64,000 nt of DNA from Diadema setosum. Its lineage: Eukaryota > Echinodermata > Echinoidea > Diadematoida > Diadematidae. Location: positions 6,115,336-6,179,335 of the forward strand of contig NC_092690.1 of assembly GCF_964275005.1 (NCBI RefSeq). The letters run 5' to 3'. The translations under genes were made by a program, and so were the position numbers. Below are positions 1 through 11,287 of this stretch, in pieces. A model generated the notes under the pieces. It ran no database searches. It saw only the letters and a list, made by a program, of their open reading frames with translations, and was not told the origin of the DNA. Position 1 is the first letter of the stretch; every line of letters starts with the position of its first letter.

Positions 1-2076
1 AGTACTGCATACAAGTAAAGATATTCAATTTGAATCAACGGCTGATAGGTTACAATGATTCGGATAAGTGTGGACGTACAATGTTGGCATGTCGGGATGT
101 CATGAATGTATAATTCAGAAAGCTGGAGAGCAAGAAACTTTTGGTAAGAGGTAAAAAGGGCAGGCATGTAGTATACAGTCCAGGAGCCGCATTTCAGGAG
201 GGGCTCTTGAACCCTCGAAGGAACTCCAATCATTTCTGGCAGACTTGAAAATGAAGAATTTGTTCGCAAAAACCGATAAGTCCATATTTGCCAAATGGAC
301 ATATTTGCGATTAATAGATATTGCAATTACTTTTTTTTTTTGAAATTTCAGAATTTCAGAATCGATTCACTATTTTTCTTCTCTCGACCGATGCAAATCA
401 AGGTACCGCAATTATTGACGTATTTCTCCTATACAGACATATGAAATCACCAGATATCCGTGTCTGATTTGAAGTTTGAAGTATGAAGAAAGGCAGCCAA
501 ATGATTCAACTTTATAAATGTCAAAACGTGACCCGGTCCCAAAATAAACAAAGATAATTTCAATATAGTTTCCAAGGTTTTTGGTATCGTAGTGACTCAA
601 CGCTTTAAAAGCCAATAAGAACAAATATTAAAAATTGCCAATCATTGCGAAGTGTTTATTCATGATATTATTTAACTTAAAATTCGGAAAATTCTGCGTG
701 CTGGAAAATTCGTACTCGCAACAAGCCCGCGTAGCTTGCCCGGAAAGGTGTGACACGGCCTTTAATCTTACTGGTGGCCATGAGACTGTTGCACAATCGA
801 TCGCGGCATATAAATTACAGCGCTGCTTTGAACTACCCAGGGAGGTGCTAGAGAACGAGAGGCAACTAAAGCTCTCATTTGAAGTCATGCACGGCACCGC
901 CGAGAAGTTATGCGTTCAACTTCAGGTGTTACCCATGTGCTCTGACAAAAGAGAGCATCAATAATGGGGACTAGCGCTCTCACATCTAGAAATATTTGCT
1001 CCTACTGCAATTCGCTTTCTCTTTCAATGTGATGGCAACAATGAATTTTTGTACCTTGAATTGGAGCAGCGAATCAAAATGCAGTGTAAAACTCACAATT
1101 TTAACACCAGATAGTTTAAAAACACGCTGGAACACGCTTTCACGGAGTACTTTATTTGAGAGATCAAAATATCCCTTATTAAAAGATAGAAAATTTAACA
1201 TGCGGAATTGTGCGCATTATAAAACAAATTAGGTTTTTAAGAGGGCCTAATTTTCATTTCCTTTCGATTTGCGAATTACGAAGAAACTAGAAATACATGT
1301 TAATAATATTGAATTCTTTCCTAAACTATTCTAAATCAATTCGAGTACTTCATATAAAATTTTGCGGTGAAATAAAGCGTGTAATTCAACGAAATGTGAA
1401 ATGCGTTCTTCGTCTCCGAACTTCGTCTTGCAACTAGAGCGGTGCCGAGCATGACTTCAAAGCGTAATGGAATGCTAGACATCCCATTGTAACGCCTTGA
1501 ACCCAAACATGTGTTTGCATGAATTACGAAGAGTTGCCACTCCATCTCTGTATCACCTCCCTGAACTACCTTTGCAATCTTAATTTTAATGCGGTGTTCA
1601 ATTTCAATTCAATGGTTTATTGTTCAAATATAAAATAATGACCCTGCAGCTCGAAGGCTGGTGCGGTTGCTTTACATCGGACTCATAAATGAAATTGAAA
1701 TAACATTGATAATAATATAAGCATACTGTATATGACAATAAGATATGTGATATTTGTACACATCAGACCTGAGCATCAGCAATGGGATAGGTGAGGGTAT
1801 TGCACGACAGGAAATGAGATTTGTACGTATAAGACCGAGTATGGCAAGATGGAGAAGAGCGGGCAAGGAAGTAAAAATGGGCAAGGAATTAAAAATGTAG
1901 AAGTGGGGATTTTGTTGTTCAACATTCTTTATTATATCAATGTCAAAAACCATGAAAACTGGAAGTGAAGATTATGATATTGACGCAGCATGTATAATTG
2001 CAAGCGGAGATACATATCAGTTATCATACCAAGTCCGTAAATCATAAAACAGGGGATGGGAAAGGAAAATAAGTAT
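1..2076. other. Gene-free left flank
   Basis: No gene is supported here. Open frames are short, lie on both strands at once and match no family I recognise. A stretch rich in CpG and GC relative to its surroundings lies at 700-930. The sequence around 874-900 (TTTGAAGTCATG, then GGCACCGC) recurs in inverted orientation around 1434-1464, so this part is probably an old repeat. AT-rich sequence with a (T)10 tract fills the rest. Confidence 0.5.
251..316 (+). repeat. Terminal fragment of MITE family C
   Basis: About 66 bases read TGAAGAATTTGTTCGCAAAA followed by an ACCGATAAGTCC motif and a TATTTGCGATTA end. They match one terminus of the inverted-repeat element at 62789-63038, including the internal ATGGACATATTTGCG segment. 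No second terminus is seen nearby, so this is a solo or truncated end. Confidence 0.6.
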
Positions 2077-2204
2077 CTGAATATAAAAACGACCCAAGTC
2101 CATGGAAGACCATTTCGAGTAAATTAAAAAAAAAAAGACTTCATATTTTTTTTTTATTTGTCCAATAGTATTCTAATTAACAGTGATGGGAAGGCAACAT
2201 TGTA

Positions 2205-2448
2205 CACTCTTAAAACATCCGAGTCCGAACTGACCCGGAACTGGGTCCGTTGGGGTCACACACCGTTCCGGGTCAGAAATGACAAAGAATGGGGTCAGAT
2301 ATGACCCATTTCAGAGTCATGAATTGGGTCAGGGTCACTCCATTCGGGGTCTTCATGACCAAATTCCAAGTCATTTTTTACCCGGAACGGTGTGTGACCC
2401 CAACGGACCCAGTTCCGGGTCAGTTCTGACTCGGATGTTTTAAGAGTG
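2205..2448. mobile_element. Foldback MITE family D (copy 1)
   Basis: A 244-bp element with long inverted arms starts CACTCTTAAAACATCCGAGT and ends with the reverse complement. It is flanked by TA on both sides (2203-2204 and 2449-2450), which fits a Tc1/mariner-type TA duplication. The arms extend over roughly 68 bp with few mismatches. The body contains nine GGGTCA/TGACCC hexamers. It has no coding potential. A second, more diverged copy lies at 54939-55212. Confidence 0.85.
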
Positions 2449-2452
2449 TATA

Positions 2453-3139
2453 TGTGACCGTGCACCTCAAAACGAACATAAAGTCGCACTGATTTTGCAT
2501 GAGGACTGAAAATAAGTGAAATGGGTCAACCTAGCCGAACTTGACTTTTTCATATTTTCTGAAAGAGCGGGTCTTCTTTTACATAATACTAAAATTTGGT
2601 ATCATAAAACGGGCAGGAAAGTGTGTTTTTAGAGCAGTTTATCTCGAACATTTTTGGTAGAATAGTGTGATTAGGTGTGTCTTTAGAATCCCTTTTTCAT
2701 TTCTGAAAAACCTTGTCCACACTCTTCACACTCAACTCTAATAACTTTTGATAGGATAGTGCTACTGCTTTGAAAGTTGCCATTGATTATGGACAGAATG
2801 TGTTAATGAGGCATGCTCAATTTCAATTTAATCTGATAATCCCTTCATTGTTGTTACTCCGGTGGTTTACTTCCTGTTTTTTGTCCCATTCATCGCACAG
2901 CCAGCACTGTTTGGTAAGGATTATGCGCTTGAATAGACATTGTACTTCAGAGCCTCTTTTCTCAGTTCACACTTTTTTTGAGTTTGTGCTTTCTTTCCAA
3001 TATTTAGATAGGTTAGGAGAGTCCATTTGATTTGAGTTATACATCATTTTAAAGCTTAAGGTCTGCTCTTTCAGAATATGGTCTTAACTAAAAATTCATG
3101 TCTGGCGACTTTTTGTTTGTTTTGAGGTGCAGTGTCACA
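2453..3139 (+). mobile_element. MITE family B, copy 1
   Basis: A 687-bp element with inverted termini: it starts TGTGACCGTGCACCTC and ends with GAGGTGCAGTGTCACA, flanked by TA on both sides. It is the first of several copies in the window (33038, 36711, 40011, 44056 and 60878). The short open frame inside at 2770-3030 recurs only because the element recurs. Non-autonomous, probably Tc1/mariner-related from the TA flanks. Confidence 0.85.
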
Positions 3140-3436
3140 TATACAAATCAGAACATAATTATGACAATTAACATTTACATTAATTGTGGAGAGGCCATTC
3201 TTGTGTGATGGACTTGGGTCGTTCTTTGAATCGTATGGACCTGGGTCGTTCTTTGAATCATATACATGATGTTCTGCAATATGAGATGAGAGAATGATGA
3301 GAGAGGGCGCTTTAATATGAATGTAAAAATGACCCAAGTCCTTCCTTCTTATATTCATATAAGATTTAACTCATTCATTTCAGGCATTTCCGAGGGTAAT
3401 TAGGATTTATCATTTATACACAAGATGAGTCCATGC

Positions 3437-5011
3437 TGTCATGATATGACATATTTTGTATTTGTCACGTAATAATTTGTCTCATTGTACTACTGTTTAT
3501 TAGGTAGCTCATGTAAGAAATTGATGTTATCGCAATGGTTACAAAAGAAGTGCAGCTTTAAAGACAAAAGCTTGCATCAAAATAACCATATAAGGAGATG
3601 TTGCGATGCACAATCAAAGTAAAAGAGAGTGATTTGGAATTAAATGTTTTGGGGATGAGTAAACCCTACATGACGTCAAAATACGAGGAAAGGGTATCCC
3701 TGGTAGTATGCCTCATACTAACTGGTATGTGGACGTCATTCACGACGTCAAACACAAGTTTCTAGCTAGGTCAAAACAGGACCACTTCAAAGAATTTTGG
3801 TTTCCGTGGACAGGAAATGATGACGTCAGCAGAGGCTTGACCAATGCAAAATGAGATACTCAAGAAAGTTTTGACAGACAGAAAACGCCAACCAATAAGA
3901 AAAGGGGGCAGGACTTCTATGAAAACTTTCTAGGAAGTCACTTGACTTCATTTAATTAATTTTACAAGGAGACCTATGGTCCAACAAATGTATAAATATG
4001 CAGTGTTTGGGCATAAAATTCAGATGCCACATTATTTGCGGAACACTCAGGACCAGGCTACGTTACTTCGAGATTGCGAAGTTAGAGAGTAGCAGAGTGT
4101 TATTTGGAATCAGTGTGATTCAGGGATTGTTGCATTTCGGCTTGGACAGCCTGACCGTCCAGCAGAGAATCTAGGAGGATTCGAGTGTAAACACCAACAA
4201 CTGTTGTAAGTACACGATCATTTAATTGAAGTTGTTTATGCCTTGTAAGTTCCTATGTAATTCCCGATATTGCATTGTATGTGTGATGTTTGTATGTCAA
4301 ACCGAATTTTAATTGCATTATGAAAGGAATAGAGAATTAGAGCAACGCTTGGATTTTAATGGGCTGATTAATCACCCCTATTCAACATTGAAAGATAATG
4401 ATCCATGGTGAAACATTATTATGGAAATTATATGTGGCTAATCAATGTTAATATGATGGAATATACAATCATATGTTTTGTTGAAGTTATATGAATAGAA
4501 TCAGGAATAACCAAAGACCACAAATTATAAGGGAGGTATCATGTTATTAAATTAACAGGGTGTTTAGGGTTCCAGAGAGAGAGCCACCGTTTAGGGTTCC
4601 AGAGAGGACCAGAAGAAAGGGGAGACGACACGCTACCTCAGGCAGGGCATCGTCGACAACCTAGAGCAACCAAGCACGGGAGCTTCTAGAATAAACCAAC
4701 GAGCAGAGCAACCAAGCTCAAGACAAGTGGAATTGGATATCTGTATTCAAGTTTGTAATATGTTATTATTGTAAACGACCACAATTCGAGACCAGATAAT
4801 AAATCTTACTGATTGTTATATTGTAAGAACACTGTGTGATTGGCTACTTCTTTCGAGGCACTGTAGTTGCACAAGTCGAAAGAGTTGAATGAGTGAATGG
4901 TCTGCTAACAATCTGCTGCATTTAGAGAAAGTCAACCTTTGACTATAGAAAAGATCCCAGTCGCAGGGAGGACTTTCGTTCCCCACATTCAGAGGAAAGT
5001 CCCCTGTGACA
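3437..5011 (+). repeat. 5' LTR of the Gmr1-like element
   Basis: The LTR begins TGTCATGATATGACAT and ends CCCCTGTGACA, so it has TG...CA borders. A TATA-like TATAAATA lies near 3990 and an AATAAA polyadenylation signal near 4798, which gives a plausible U3-R-U5 layout. A GGGTTCCAGAGAG phrase is repeated near 4567-4603. At 1575 bp it is long for a gypsy LTR. Confidence 0.95.
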
Positions 5012-5032
5012 AGAATTGGTGGAGAACCCGGG
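5012..5032 (+). other. Primer-binding site
   Basis: Directly after the LTR the sequence reads AGAATTGGTGGAGAACCCGG. The TGGTGGAGAACCC part has the usual position and TGG start of a tRNA-primed minus-strand site. I cannot assign the primer tRNA without comparison. Confidence 0.6.
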
Positions 5033-5221
5033 CAGCAATTGTTAAAAGTTAATAACTAGACCAGTCAACTTATGTGCAACTGACAACTCGAAACAAGAAG
5101 CCAAAGGTTAGACCGCCAGTGGCCACTTGTCTGACCAGTGAGAGTTAGGCTCAAGGTCCAGTGTCTTAAGGTCAGATTACATTGAGTGATTGTTGCTATA
5201 GTAACGTGACTGTACATTGCA

Positions 5222-8200
5222 ATGGATGTGTATTCTCAACTCATAAAACTGGGGAAGGAGGCAGGGCTGACAGGCAAGGAATTGGTCGATTTTGCTAGGG
5301 ATGAAAAGGAGAAACTAGACTTGAAGGAAGAAAAGCTCAGAGAGGAGCAACAAAAGGAAAGAGAGGAACGACAAAAAGAAAGGGAACATTTGAAAGAAAT
5401 GAAAGAGCTGGAGCTGCAAATTGCAGCAGCCAGACCTAGGAATGATTCCCCTAGTAATGGCATGAAAAAGGTGAAATTACCTCTTTTCAATGAGAAGACA
5501 GATGACTTAGATTCCTATCTATGCAGATTTGAGAGATATGCGGAGAGCATGGGATGGGCCAGAACTCAGTGGGCCCTACCCCTCAGTACGCTGTTGACGG
5601 GCAAAGGCCTGGAAGTGTATTCCCGAATGCCGTCAGAACTTGCAAATGATTACGATGAATTAAAGGCCGCCTTACTCCAAAGGTATGAGTTGAACGAAGA
5701 GGGATTTAGAGCTAAATTCCGGAGCTCGCAGGTAGAGCCTGGCGAGACTCACAGTCAGTTAGCCGAGAGGCTGAAGCGCTATCTCTTGCGTTGGTTAGAG
5801 TTAGCTGGTTTTAGGGCTGAGTTTGATGACCTAATTCAACTGATGATAATGGATCAAATTTATGCCAGGAGCTCGAAAGAGCTAAAGCAGTTTGTCCGCG
5901 AGAGACATCCGGCAAACTTAAATGAAATGACGAAGCTAGCGGATCAATACAGTCAGGCCCATCCCCATAAGGAACAAAAGAACCACTCCTACAAAGACCA
6001 AAAGCGACCTGACAAGGGCCAAAATCAGGGTCATTTGGCTTCCAAATTCAGTGGCCCACAAGGAAATAAGGGATCAAGTGGTTGCTATGTTTGTGGGAAG
6101 GCAGGTCATTTGGCTCGAAACTGCCAGGCCAAAACGAATAGTCCGAGACCAAACCGGGCTGCTGCTTTGGATGAAATGAAGGGGTCTGAGGAGAAGACTA
6201 GTCAGGACCGAAAGGGGGCTGCCTGTATTGAGGCTAACACCGTTAGATATGAAACGGCAAGACAGCCGGGCTCGTATGTGAAGCTAGCTTCGGGGGATGA
6301 AATACCCCTTCTCGAGGCAGGATGCTCTTCGGGAGTCAGACCATCAGGTGTGAACATGCCTGTTCTTCAGGGAAAAGTAGGAGGGCATGTAGTGTCCGTT
6401 CTAAGGGACAGTGGCTGTAGTACAGCCGTGGTAAAGTCAGTGTTTGTTAGAACCCCTCAGATTGTTGCAGGGCAGAAGAAGAGGGTGGTTTTGATAGACG
6501 GGACTGTCAGAGAATTCCCCATTGCTAGGGTATGGGTAGACACGCCTTTCTACACTGGGGAAGTGGAAGCTCTGGTTATGGAAGACCCAATGTATGAGCT
6601 TATTTTGGGGAATATTCCCGGGGTCAGGGACCAAAATAATCCCGATCCACAGTGGTCACTTGATAGTGACGAGGTAGTGGTAAAGGAGGAAGAGATGGTT
6701 GAATCATCCGAGGGAGGGGCGGTAGAGACACGTGGCCAGAAAGCGCAAATTGCGAAACCCCTCAAACCACTGCCGACAGCAAGTGCACTCTCACTCGCGA
6801 CGAGTAAAGGTGAGTATGAAGCAGCGCAAAAGGCTGACCCGACGCTTGCGAAGGCTTGGCGAGCAGCAGAGAGTGGTCAGAAAACGACCACAAGCAAAGG
6901 AAATGAGAGCAAGTTTCTCGTGCATCGAGGCCTGCTCTATCGCGAATTCCAATCTACAAAATTGGAATATGGCAAGCCAGTTCGACAATTGGCCGTGCCG
7001 AGCGCATACCGTGATGGATTAATGGCGCTTGCCCATGATGGCATAATGTCTGGACACCTAAAAACACAGAAAACACTCGACCGATTACAGCAAAGCTTCT
7101 ATTGGCCAGGCATGGGAGATGACGTCCGGCGATATTGCATATCATGTGATATCTGTCAGCGCACCGTGAATAAGGGGAGCGTGGGTCGCGTGCCGCTCGC
7201 GAGCATGCCGCTCATTGATACTCCGTTCAAGCGCGTGGCGATTGACCTCGTAGGACCTTTTGACCCCAAGACCGATCGTGGGAATCGGTATGTTTTGACG
7301 CTGGTCGATTATGCAACTCGCTACCCAGAAGCAATTGCATTACCGAGCATTGAAACCGAGCGAGTGGCTGAGGCGCTTGTCGAGATGTTTAGCCGCCTAG
7401 GTTTGCCAGATGAGATTCTCTCTGATAGAGGGGCGCAGTTCACTTCTGAGCTAATGAGGGAGTTAGGGCGTTTGTTGTCCGTAAAGCAGCTTAACACAAC
7501 TCCGTACCATCCCATGTGCAATGGGTTGGTTGAGAGATTCAACGGAACTCTCAAAGCCATGCTGCGACGAATGAGTGCAGAGCGACCCAAAGATTGGGAC
7601 CGTTATTTACCGGCATTGTTGTTCGCGTATCGGGAGGTACCACAAGCTAGCCTTAGCTTTAGTCCGTTTGAGCTGCTGTATGGTAGGACTGTACGTGGAC
7701 CTCTCTCCTTGATTAAGACAATCTGGGAAGCGGAAACAGTCGACGAAGAGGTCAAAACAACATACGAGTATGTTGTGGACCTGCGAGCGAGACTCGAGGA
7801 GACTTGCAAAGTGGCGCATGAGGAGCTCAAGCGCGCATCGAAAAGATATGCCAAGTACTATGACGCAAAGGCGCGTGACAGGAAGTTTGAGGTTGGCGAT
7901 AAAGTGCTCATTATGAGGCCAACGAGCGCAAGCAAACTCCTGATGCAATGGCAGGGACCGTATACGGTCACAGGCACACTAGGGCGATGTGATGTGAGAG
8001 TGGAGGTCAATGGCAAGGTCAAGACCTACCATGTTAACCTCTTGAAGAAGTATGTTGACCGTGCGCGAAGTAGGGACAATGAAGTCCAAGCGAATGCCAT
8101 CTCCGTAGTCGAAGAAGAGGTCGAATCCGATCTCGATCGACCGTGCATAGGACTGCCCGCCTTAGCGCAGAATGAGAGCGTGGCCGACGTGGTGATAGAT

Positions 8201-9583
8201 GCGGAACTTACTGAGTCACAAGCAGCGCAGGTAGCCGATCTGCTAAATCAGTTCGATGCACAATTAACCGATGTACCAGGGCGAACAAACGCGATGGAAT
8301 GCTCAGTGACACTCACTACCGCTGACCCCGTGGTAAGCAAGCCGTATCCCCTACCACAATCTATGCAAGCTGCGGTAAAAGCAGAATTGAGCGAAATGCT
8401 AAATATGGGCGTGATAGAGAAATCACGATCCAAGTACGCGTCACCGATCGTACTAGTGAAAAGGAAGGACGGAAGTAACAGGTTTTGCGTCGACTACCGC
8501 AAATTGAATGCTATAACTGTGTTCGATCCAGAACCTATTCCGATTGCTGACACTCTCCTGGCGAAGCTGTCAAGAGGTAAGTACTTTTCGAAGTTCGACC
8601 TCAGCAAGGGGTATTGGCAGATACCCATGGCCGAGTCTGATAAGGAGAAAACAGCATTCGTCACCGCTGAAGGCCTGTTTCACTTCACCGTGCTGCCGTT
8701 TGGTATGGTGAATGCACCAGCTACCTTCTCACGGCTGATGCGAGAAGTGCTGTTTGGACTCGACAATGTAGTGAACTACATCGACGATATCCTTGTGTTC
8801 TCCGAGACTTGGGAAGAACACTTGGATTCCTTGCAAGCTGTACTCTCGAGGCTTGCAGATGCTGGGTTGACCGCGAAGCCAAGTAAATGTCATGTGGGCT
8901 TCAAGACTCTCGACTTTCTAGGGCATGTCGTAGGTGGCGGCACGCTGAAGCCTCACCCTGAGAAAGTAGAGCAGATCTTACAGGCGGAAGTGCCGCAAAC
9001 AAAGCGGGAGGTACGCGCGTTTCTAGGGCTAGCTGGGTATTACCGCAAGTTCATACCCAACTTTGCAGCTATCGCCGCACCACTGTCTGACTTGACTAAG
9101 AAAGACAGAGCCAACCGCGTAGACTGGGGACCCCTGGAAGAGCAGGCGTTCAACACGCTGAAGTCCCGACTGACTTCATCCCCCATACTCCATCTTCCAG
9201 ACCATGAATCCCCGTTCATACTGGCGACCGACGCGTCTGACGTAGGCATCGGCGCAGTACTGATGCAGCGCGTAGAGGGAGAGAAGTTCCCTATCGCATA
9301 CATCAGCCGGAAGTTGTCAGACACAGAGCGACGGTATGCCGTCATAGAGCGAGAGTGCCTCGCAATTGCATGGGCAGTAAAAAAGTTCGATGTTTACCTA
9401 TATGGGAGAGAGTTTGAACTTGAGGTGGATCATCGTCCCCTCATGTACATTGCCAAGGCTAAGTTGCAAAACAACCGAGTCTTGCGCTGGGCACTTGCCC
9501 TCCAATCCTACCGCTACCACGTGACCGCTGTCAAGGGAACAGATAACGTTGGGGCAGACTTCCTTAGCCGATGTCCAGAGTAA
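5222..9583 (+). CDS. Gag-Pol polyprotein (Gmr1 type)
   Basis: A single 1453-residue frame. The N-terminus has a charged Glu/Lys/Arg-rich coiled-coil-like stretch (about residues 25-65), followed by the Gag region and a CCHC zinc knuckle, CYVCGKAGHLARNC, near residue 287. The aspartic protease signature DSGCSTAVV lies near 396. The integrase follows: an HHCC domain at about 604-645 and the DDE core (AIDLVGPF near 672, SDRGAQF near 733, GLVERFNG near 768). After it come the RT, with FDLSKGYWQIP near 1125 and YIDDIL near 1186, and RNase H, with TDASDVGIG near 1335 and DHRPL near 1402. Integrase before RT is the copia-like order, yet the RT is of gypsy type. The start is the first Met after the primer site. 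Base composition is clearly more GC-rich than the host DNA around it. It encodes the machinery for reverse transcription and integration of the element. Confidence 0.95.
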   Translation: MDVYSQLIKLGKEAGLTGKELVDFARDEKEKLDLKEEKLREEQQKEREERQKEREHLKEMKELELQIAAARPRNDSPSNGMKKVKLPLFNEKTDDLDSYLCRFERYAESMGWARTQWALPLSTLLTGKGLEVYSRMPSELANDYDELKAALLQRYELNEEGFRAKFRSSQVEPGETHSQLAERLKRYLLRWLELAGFRAEFDDLIQLMIMDQIYARSSKELKQFVRERHPANLNEMTKLADQYSQAHPHKEQKNHSYKDQKRPDKGQNQGHLASKFSGPQGNKGSSGCYVCGKAGHLARNCQAKTNSPRPNRAAALDEMKGSEEKTSQDRKGAACIEANTVRYETARQPGSYVKLASGDEIPLLEAGCSSGVRPSGVNMPVLQGKVGGHVVSVLRDSGCSTAVVKSVFVRTPQIVAGQKKRVVLIDGTVREFPIARVWVDTPFYTGEVEALVMEDPMYELILGNIPGVRDQNNPDPQWSLDSDEVVVKEEEMVESSEGGAVETRGQKAQIAKPLKPLPTASALSLATSKGEYEAAQKADPTLAKAWRAAESGQKTTTSKGNESKFLVHRGLLYREFQSTKLEYGKPVRQLAVPSAYRDGLMALAHDGIMSGHLKTQKTLDRLQQSFYWPGMGDDVRRYCISCDICQRTVNKGSVGRVPLASMPLIDTPFKRVAIDLVGPFDPKTDRGNRYVLTLVDYATRYPEAIALPSIETERVAEALVEMFSRLGLPDEILSDRGAQFTSELMRELGRLLSVKQLNTTPYHPMCNGLVERFNGTLKAMLRRMSAERPKDWDRYLPALLFAYREVPQASLSFSPFELLYGRTVRGPLSLIKTIWEAETVDEEVKTTYEYVVDLRARLEETCKVAHEELKRASKRYAKYYDAKARDRKFEVGDKVLIMRPTSASKLLMQWQGPYTVTGTLGRCDVRVEVNGKVKTYHVNLLKKYVDRARSRDNEVQANAISVVEEEVESDLDRPCIGLPALAQNESVADVVIDAELTESQAAQVADLLNQFDAQLTDVPGRTNAMECSVTLTTADPVVSKPYPLPQSMQAAVKAELSEMLNMGVIEKSRSKYASPIVLVKRKDGSNRFCVDYRKLNAITVFDPEPIPIADTLLAKLSRGKYFSKFDLSKGYWQIPMAESDKEKTAFVTAEGLFHFTVLPFGMVNAPATFSRLMREVLFGLDNVVNYIDDILVFSETWEEHLDSLQAVLSRLADAGLTAKPSKCHVGFKTLDFLGHVVGGGTLKPHPEKVEQILQAEVPQTKREVRAFLGLAGYYRKFIPNFAAIAAPLSDLTKKDRANRVDWGPLEEQAFNTLKSRLTSSPILHLPDHESPFILATDASDVGIGAVLMQRVEGEKFPIAYISRKLSDTERRYAVIERECLAIAWAVKKFDVYLYGREFELEVDHRPLMYIAKAKLQNNRVLRWALALQSYRYHVTAVKGTDNVGADFLSRCPE

Positions 9584-9698
9584 GAGGGGCATGTTTACCC
9601 ATAGCGAGGGGATTATCGAATGTTGATATTGTCATGTGTATGTACGGACAAATTAGTTTCATACGTGAAAATACTATTGTAGATAGCAGTACTATCTT

Positions 9699-9709
9699 GA
9701 AATGGGGGG
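9699..9709 (+). other. Polypurine tract
   Basis: GAAATGGGGGG lies just upstream of the 3' LTR, three bases before its TG start. This is the expected position for plus-strand priming. Confidence 0.6.
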
Positions 9710-9712
9710 TCG

Positions 9713-11287
9713 TGTCATGATATGACATATTTTGTATTTGTCACGTAATAATTTGTCTCATTGTACTACTGTTTATTAGGTAGCTCATGTAAGAAATTGA
9801 TGTTATCGCAATGGTTACAAAAGAAGTGCAGCTTTAAAGACAAAAGCTTGCATCAAAATAACCATATAAGGAGATGTTGCGATGCACAATCAAAGTAAAA
9901 GAGAGTGATTTGGAATTAAATGTTTTGGGGATGAGTAAACCCTACATGACGTCAAAATACGAGGAAAGGGTATCCCTGGTAGTATGCCTCATACTAACTG
10001 GTATGTGGACGTCATTCACGACGTCAAACACAAGTTTCTAGCTAGGTCAAAACAGGACCACTTCAAAGAATTTTGGTTTCCGTGGACAGGAAATGATGAC
10101 GTCAGCAGAGGCTTGACCAATGCAAAATGAGATACTCAAGAAAGTTTTGACAGACAGAAAACGCCAACCAATAAGAAAAGGGGGCAGGACTTCTATGAAA
10201 ACTTTCTAGGAAGTCACTTGACTTCATTTAATTAATTTTACAAGGAGACCTATGGTCCAACAAATGTATAAATATGCAGTGTTTGGGCATAAAATTCAGA
10301 TGCCACATTATTTGCGGAACACTCAGGACCAGGCTACGTTACTTCGAGATTGCGAAGTTAGAGAGTAGCAGAGTGTTATTTGGAATCAGTGTGATTCAGG
10401 GATTGTTGCATTTCGGCTTGGACAGCCTGACCGTCCAGCAGAGAATCTAGGAGGATTCGAGTGTAAACACCAACAACTGTTGTAAGTACACGATCATTTA
10501 ATTGAAGTTGTTTATGCCTTGTAAGTTCCTATGTAATTCCCGATATTGCATTGTATGTGTGATGTTTGTATGTCAAACCGAATTTTAATTGCATTATGAA
10601 AGGAATAGAGAATTAGAGCAACGCTTGGATTTTAATGGGCTGATTAATCACCCCTATTCAACATTGAAAGATAATGATCCATGGTGAAACATTATTATGG
10701 AAATTATATGTGGCTAATCAATGTTAATATGATGGAATATACAATCATATGTTTTGTTGAAGTTATATGAATAGAATCAGGAATAACCAAAGACCACAAA
10801 TTATAAGGGAGGTATCATGTTATTAAATTAACAGGGTGTTTAGGGTTCCAGAGAGAGAGCCACCGTTTAGGGTTCCAGAGAGGACCAGAAGAAAGGGGAG
10901 ACGACACGCTACCTCAGGCAGGGCATCGTCGACAACCTAGAGCAACCAAGCACGGGAGCTTCTAGAATAAACCAACGAGCAGAGCAACCAAGCTCAAGAC
11001 AAGTGGAATTGGATATCTGTATTCAAGTTTGTAATATGTTATTATTGTAAACGACCACAATTCGAGACCAGATAATAAATCTTACTGATTGTTATATTGT
11101 AAGAACACTGTGTGATTGGCTACTTCTTTCGAGGCACTGTAGTTGCACAAGTCGAAAGAGTTGAATGAGTGAATGGTCTGCTAACAATCTGCTGCATTTA
11201 GAGAAAGTCAACCTTTGACTATAGAAAAGATCCCAGTCGCAGGGAGGACTTTCGTTCCCCACATTCAGAGGAAAGTCCCCTGTGACA
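9713..11287 (+). repeat. 3' LTR of the Gmr1-like element
   Basis: Same length (1575 bp) and, on reading, the same sequence as the 5' LTR. It ends CCCCTGTGACA and is followed by the CATGC target duplication and then the remaining family A sequence. Confidence 0.95.

Larger units (their letters stand above)
3437..11287 (+). mobile_element. Gmr1-like Ty3/gypsy LTR retrotransposon
   Basis: A 7851-bp element with two 1575-bp direct LTRs (3437-5011 and 9713-11287), a primer-binding site just inside the left LTR, a purine tract before the right LTR and one long gag-pol frame. The 5-bp sequence CATGC is duplicated at both borders (3432-3436 and 11288-11292). It sits inside a family A element. The pol order is protease, integrase, RT, RNase H, as described for Gmr1-type gypsy elements of deuterostomes. 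The copy looks whole. The LTRs show no difference that I could find by eye, so insertion is very recent. Confidence 0.95.

Noticed and set aside
635-964. 109-codon open frame on the plus strand (with an 89-codon frame on the minus strand)
   Set aside because: No recognisable domain; both strands are open across the same stretch and part of it is an inverted repeat. No splice or promoter evidence was found.
2770-3030. Cys/Ser/His-rich small protein that recurs at 33437-33619 and 44455-44637
   Set aside because: The frame belongs to MITE family B. Its similarity between copies equals that of the surrounding non-coding element, and decayed copies do not preserve it.
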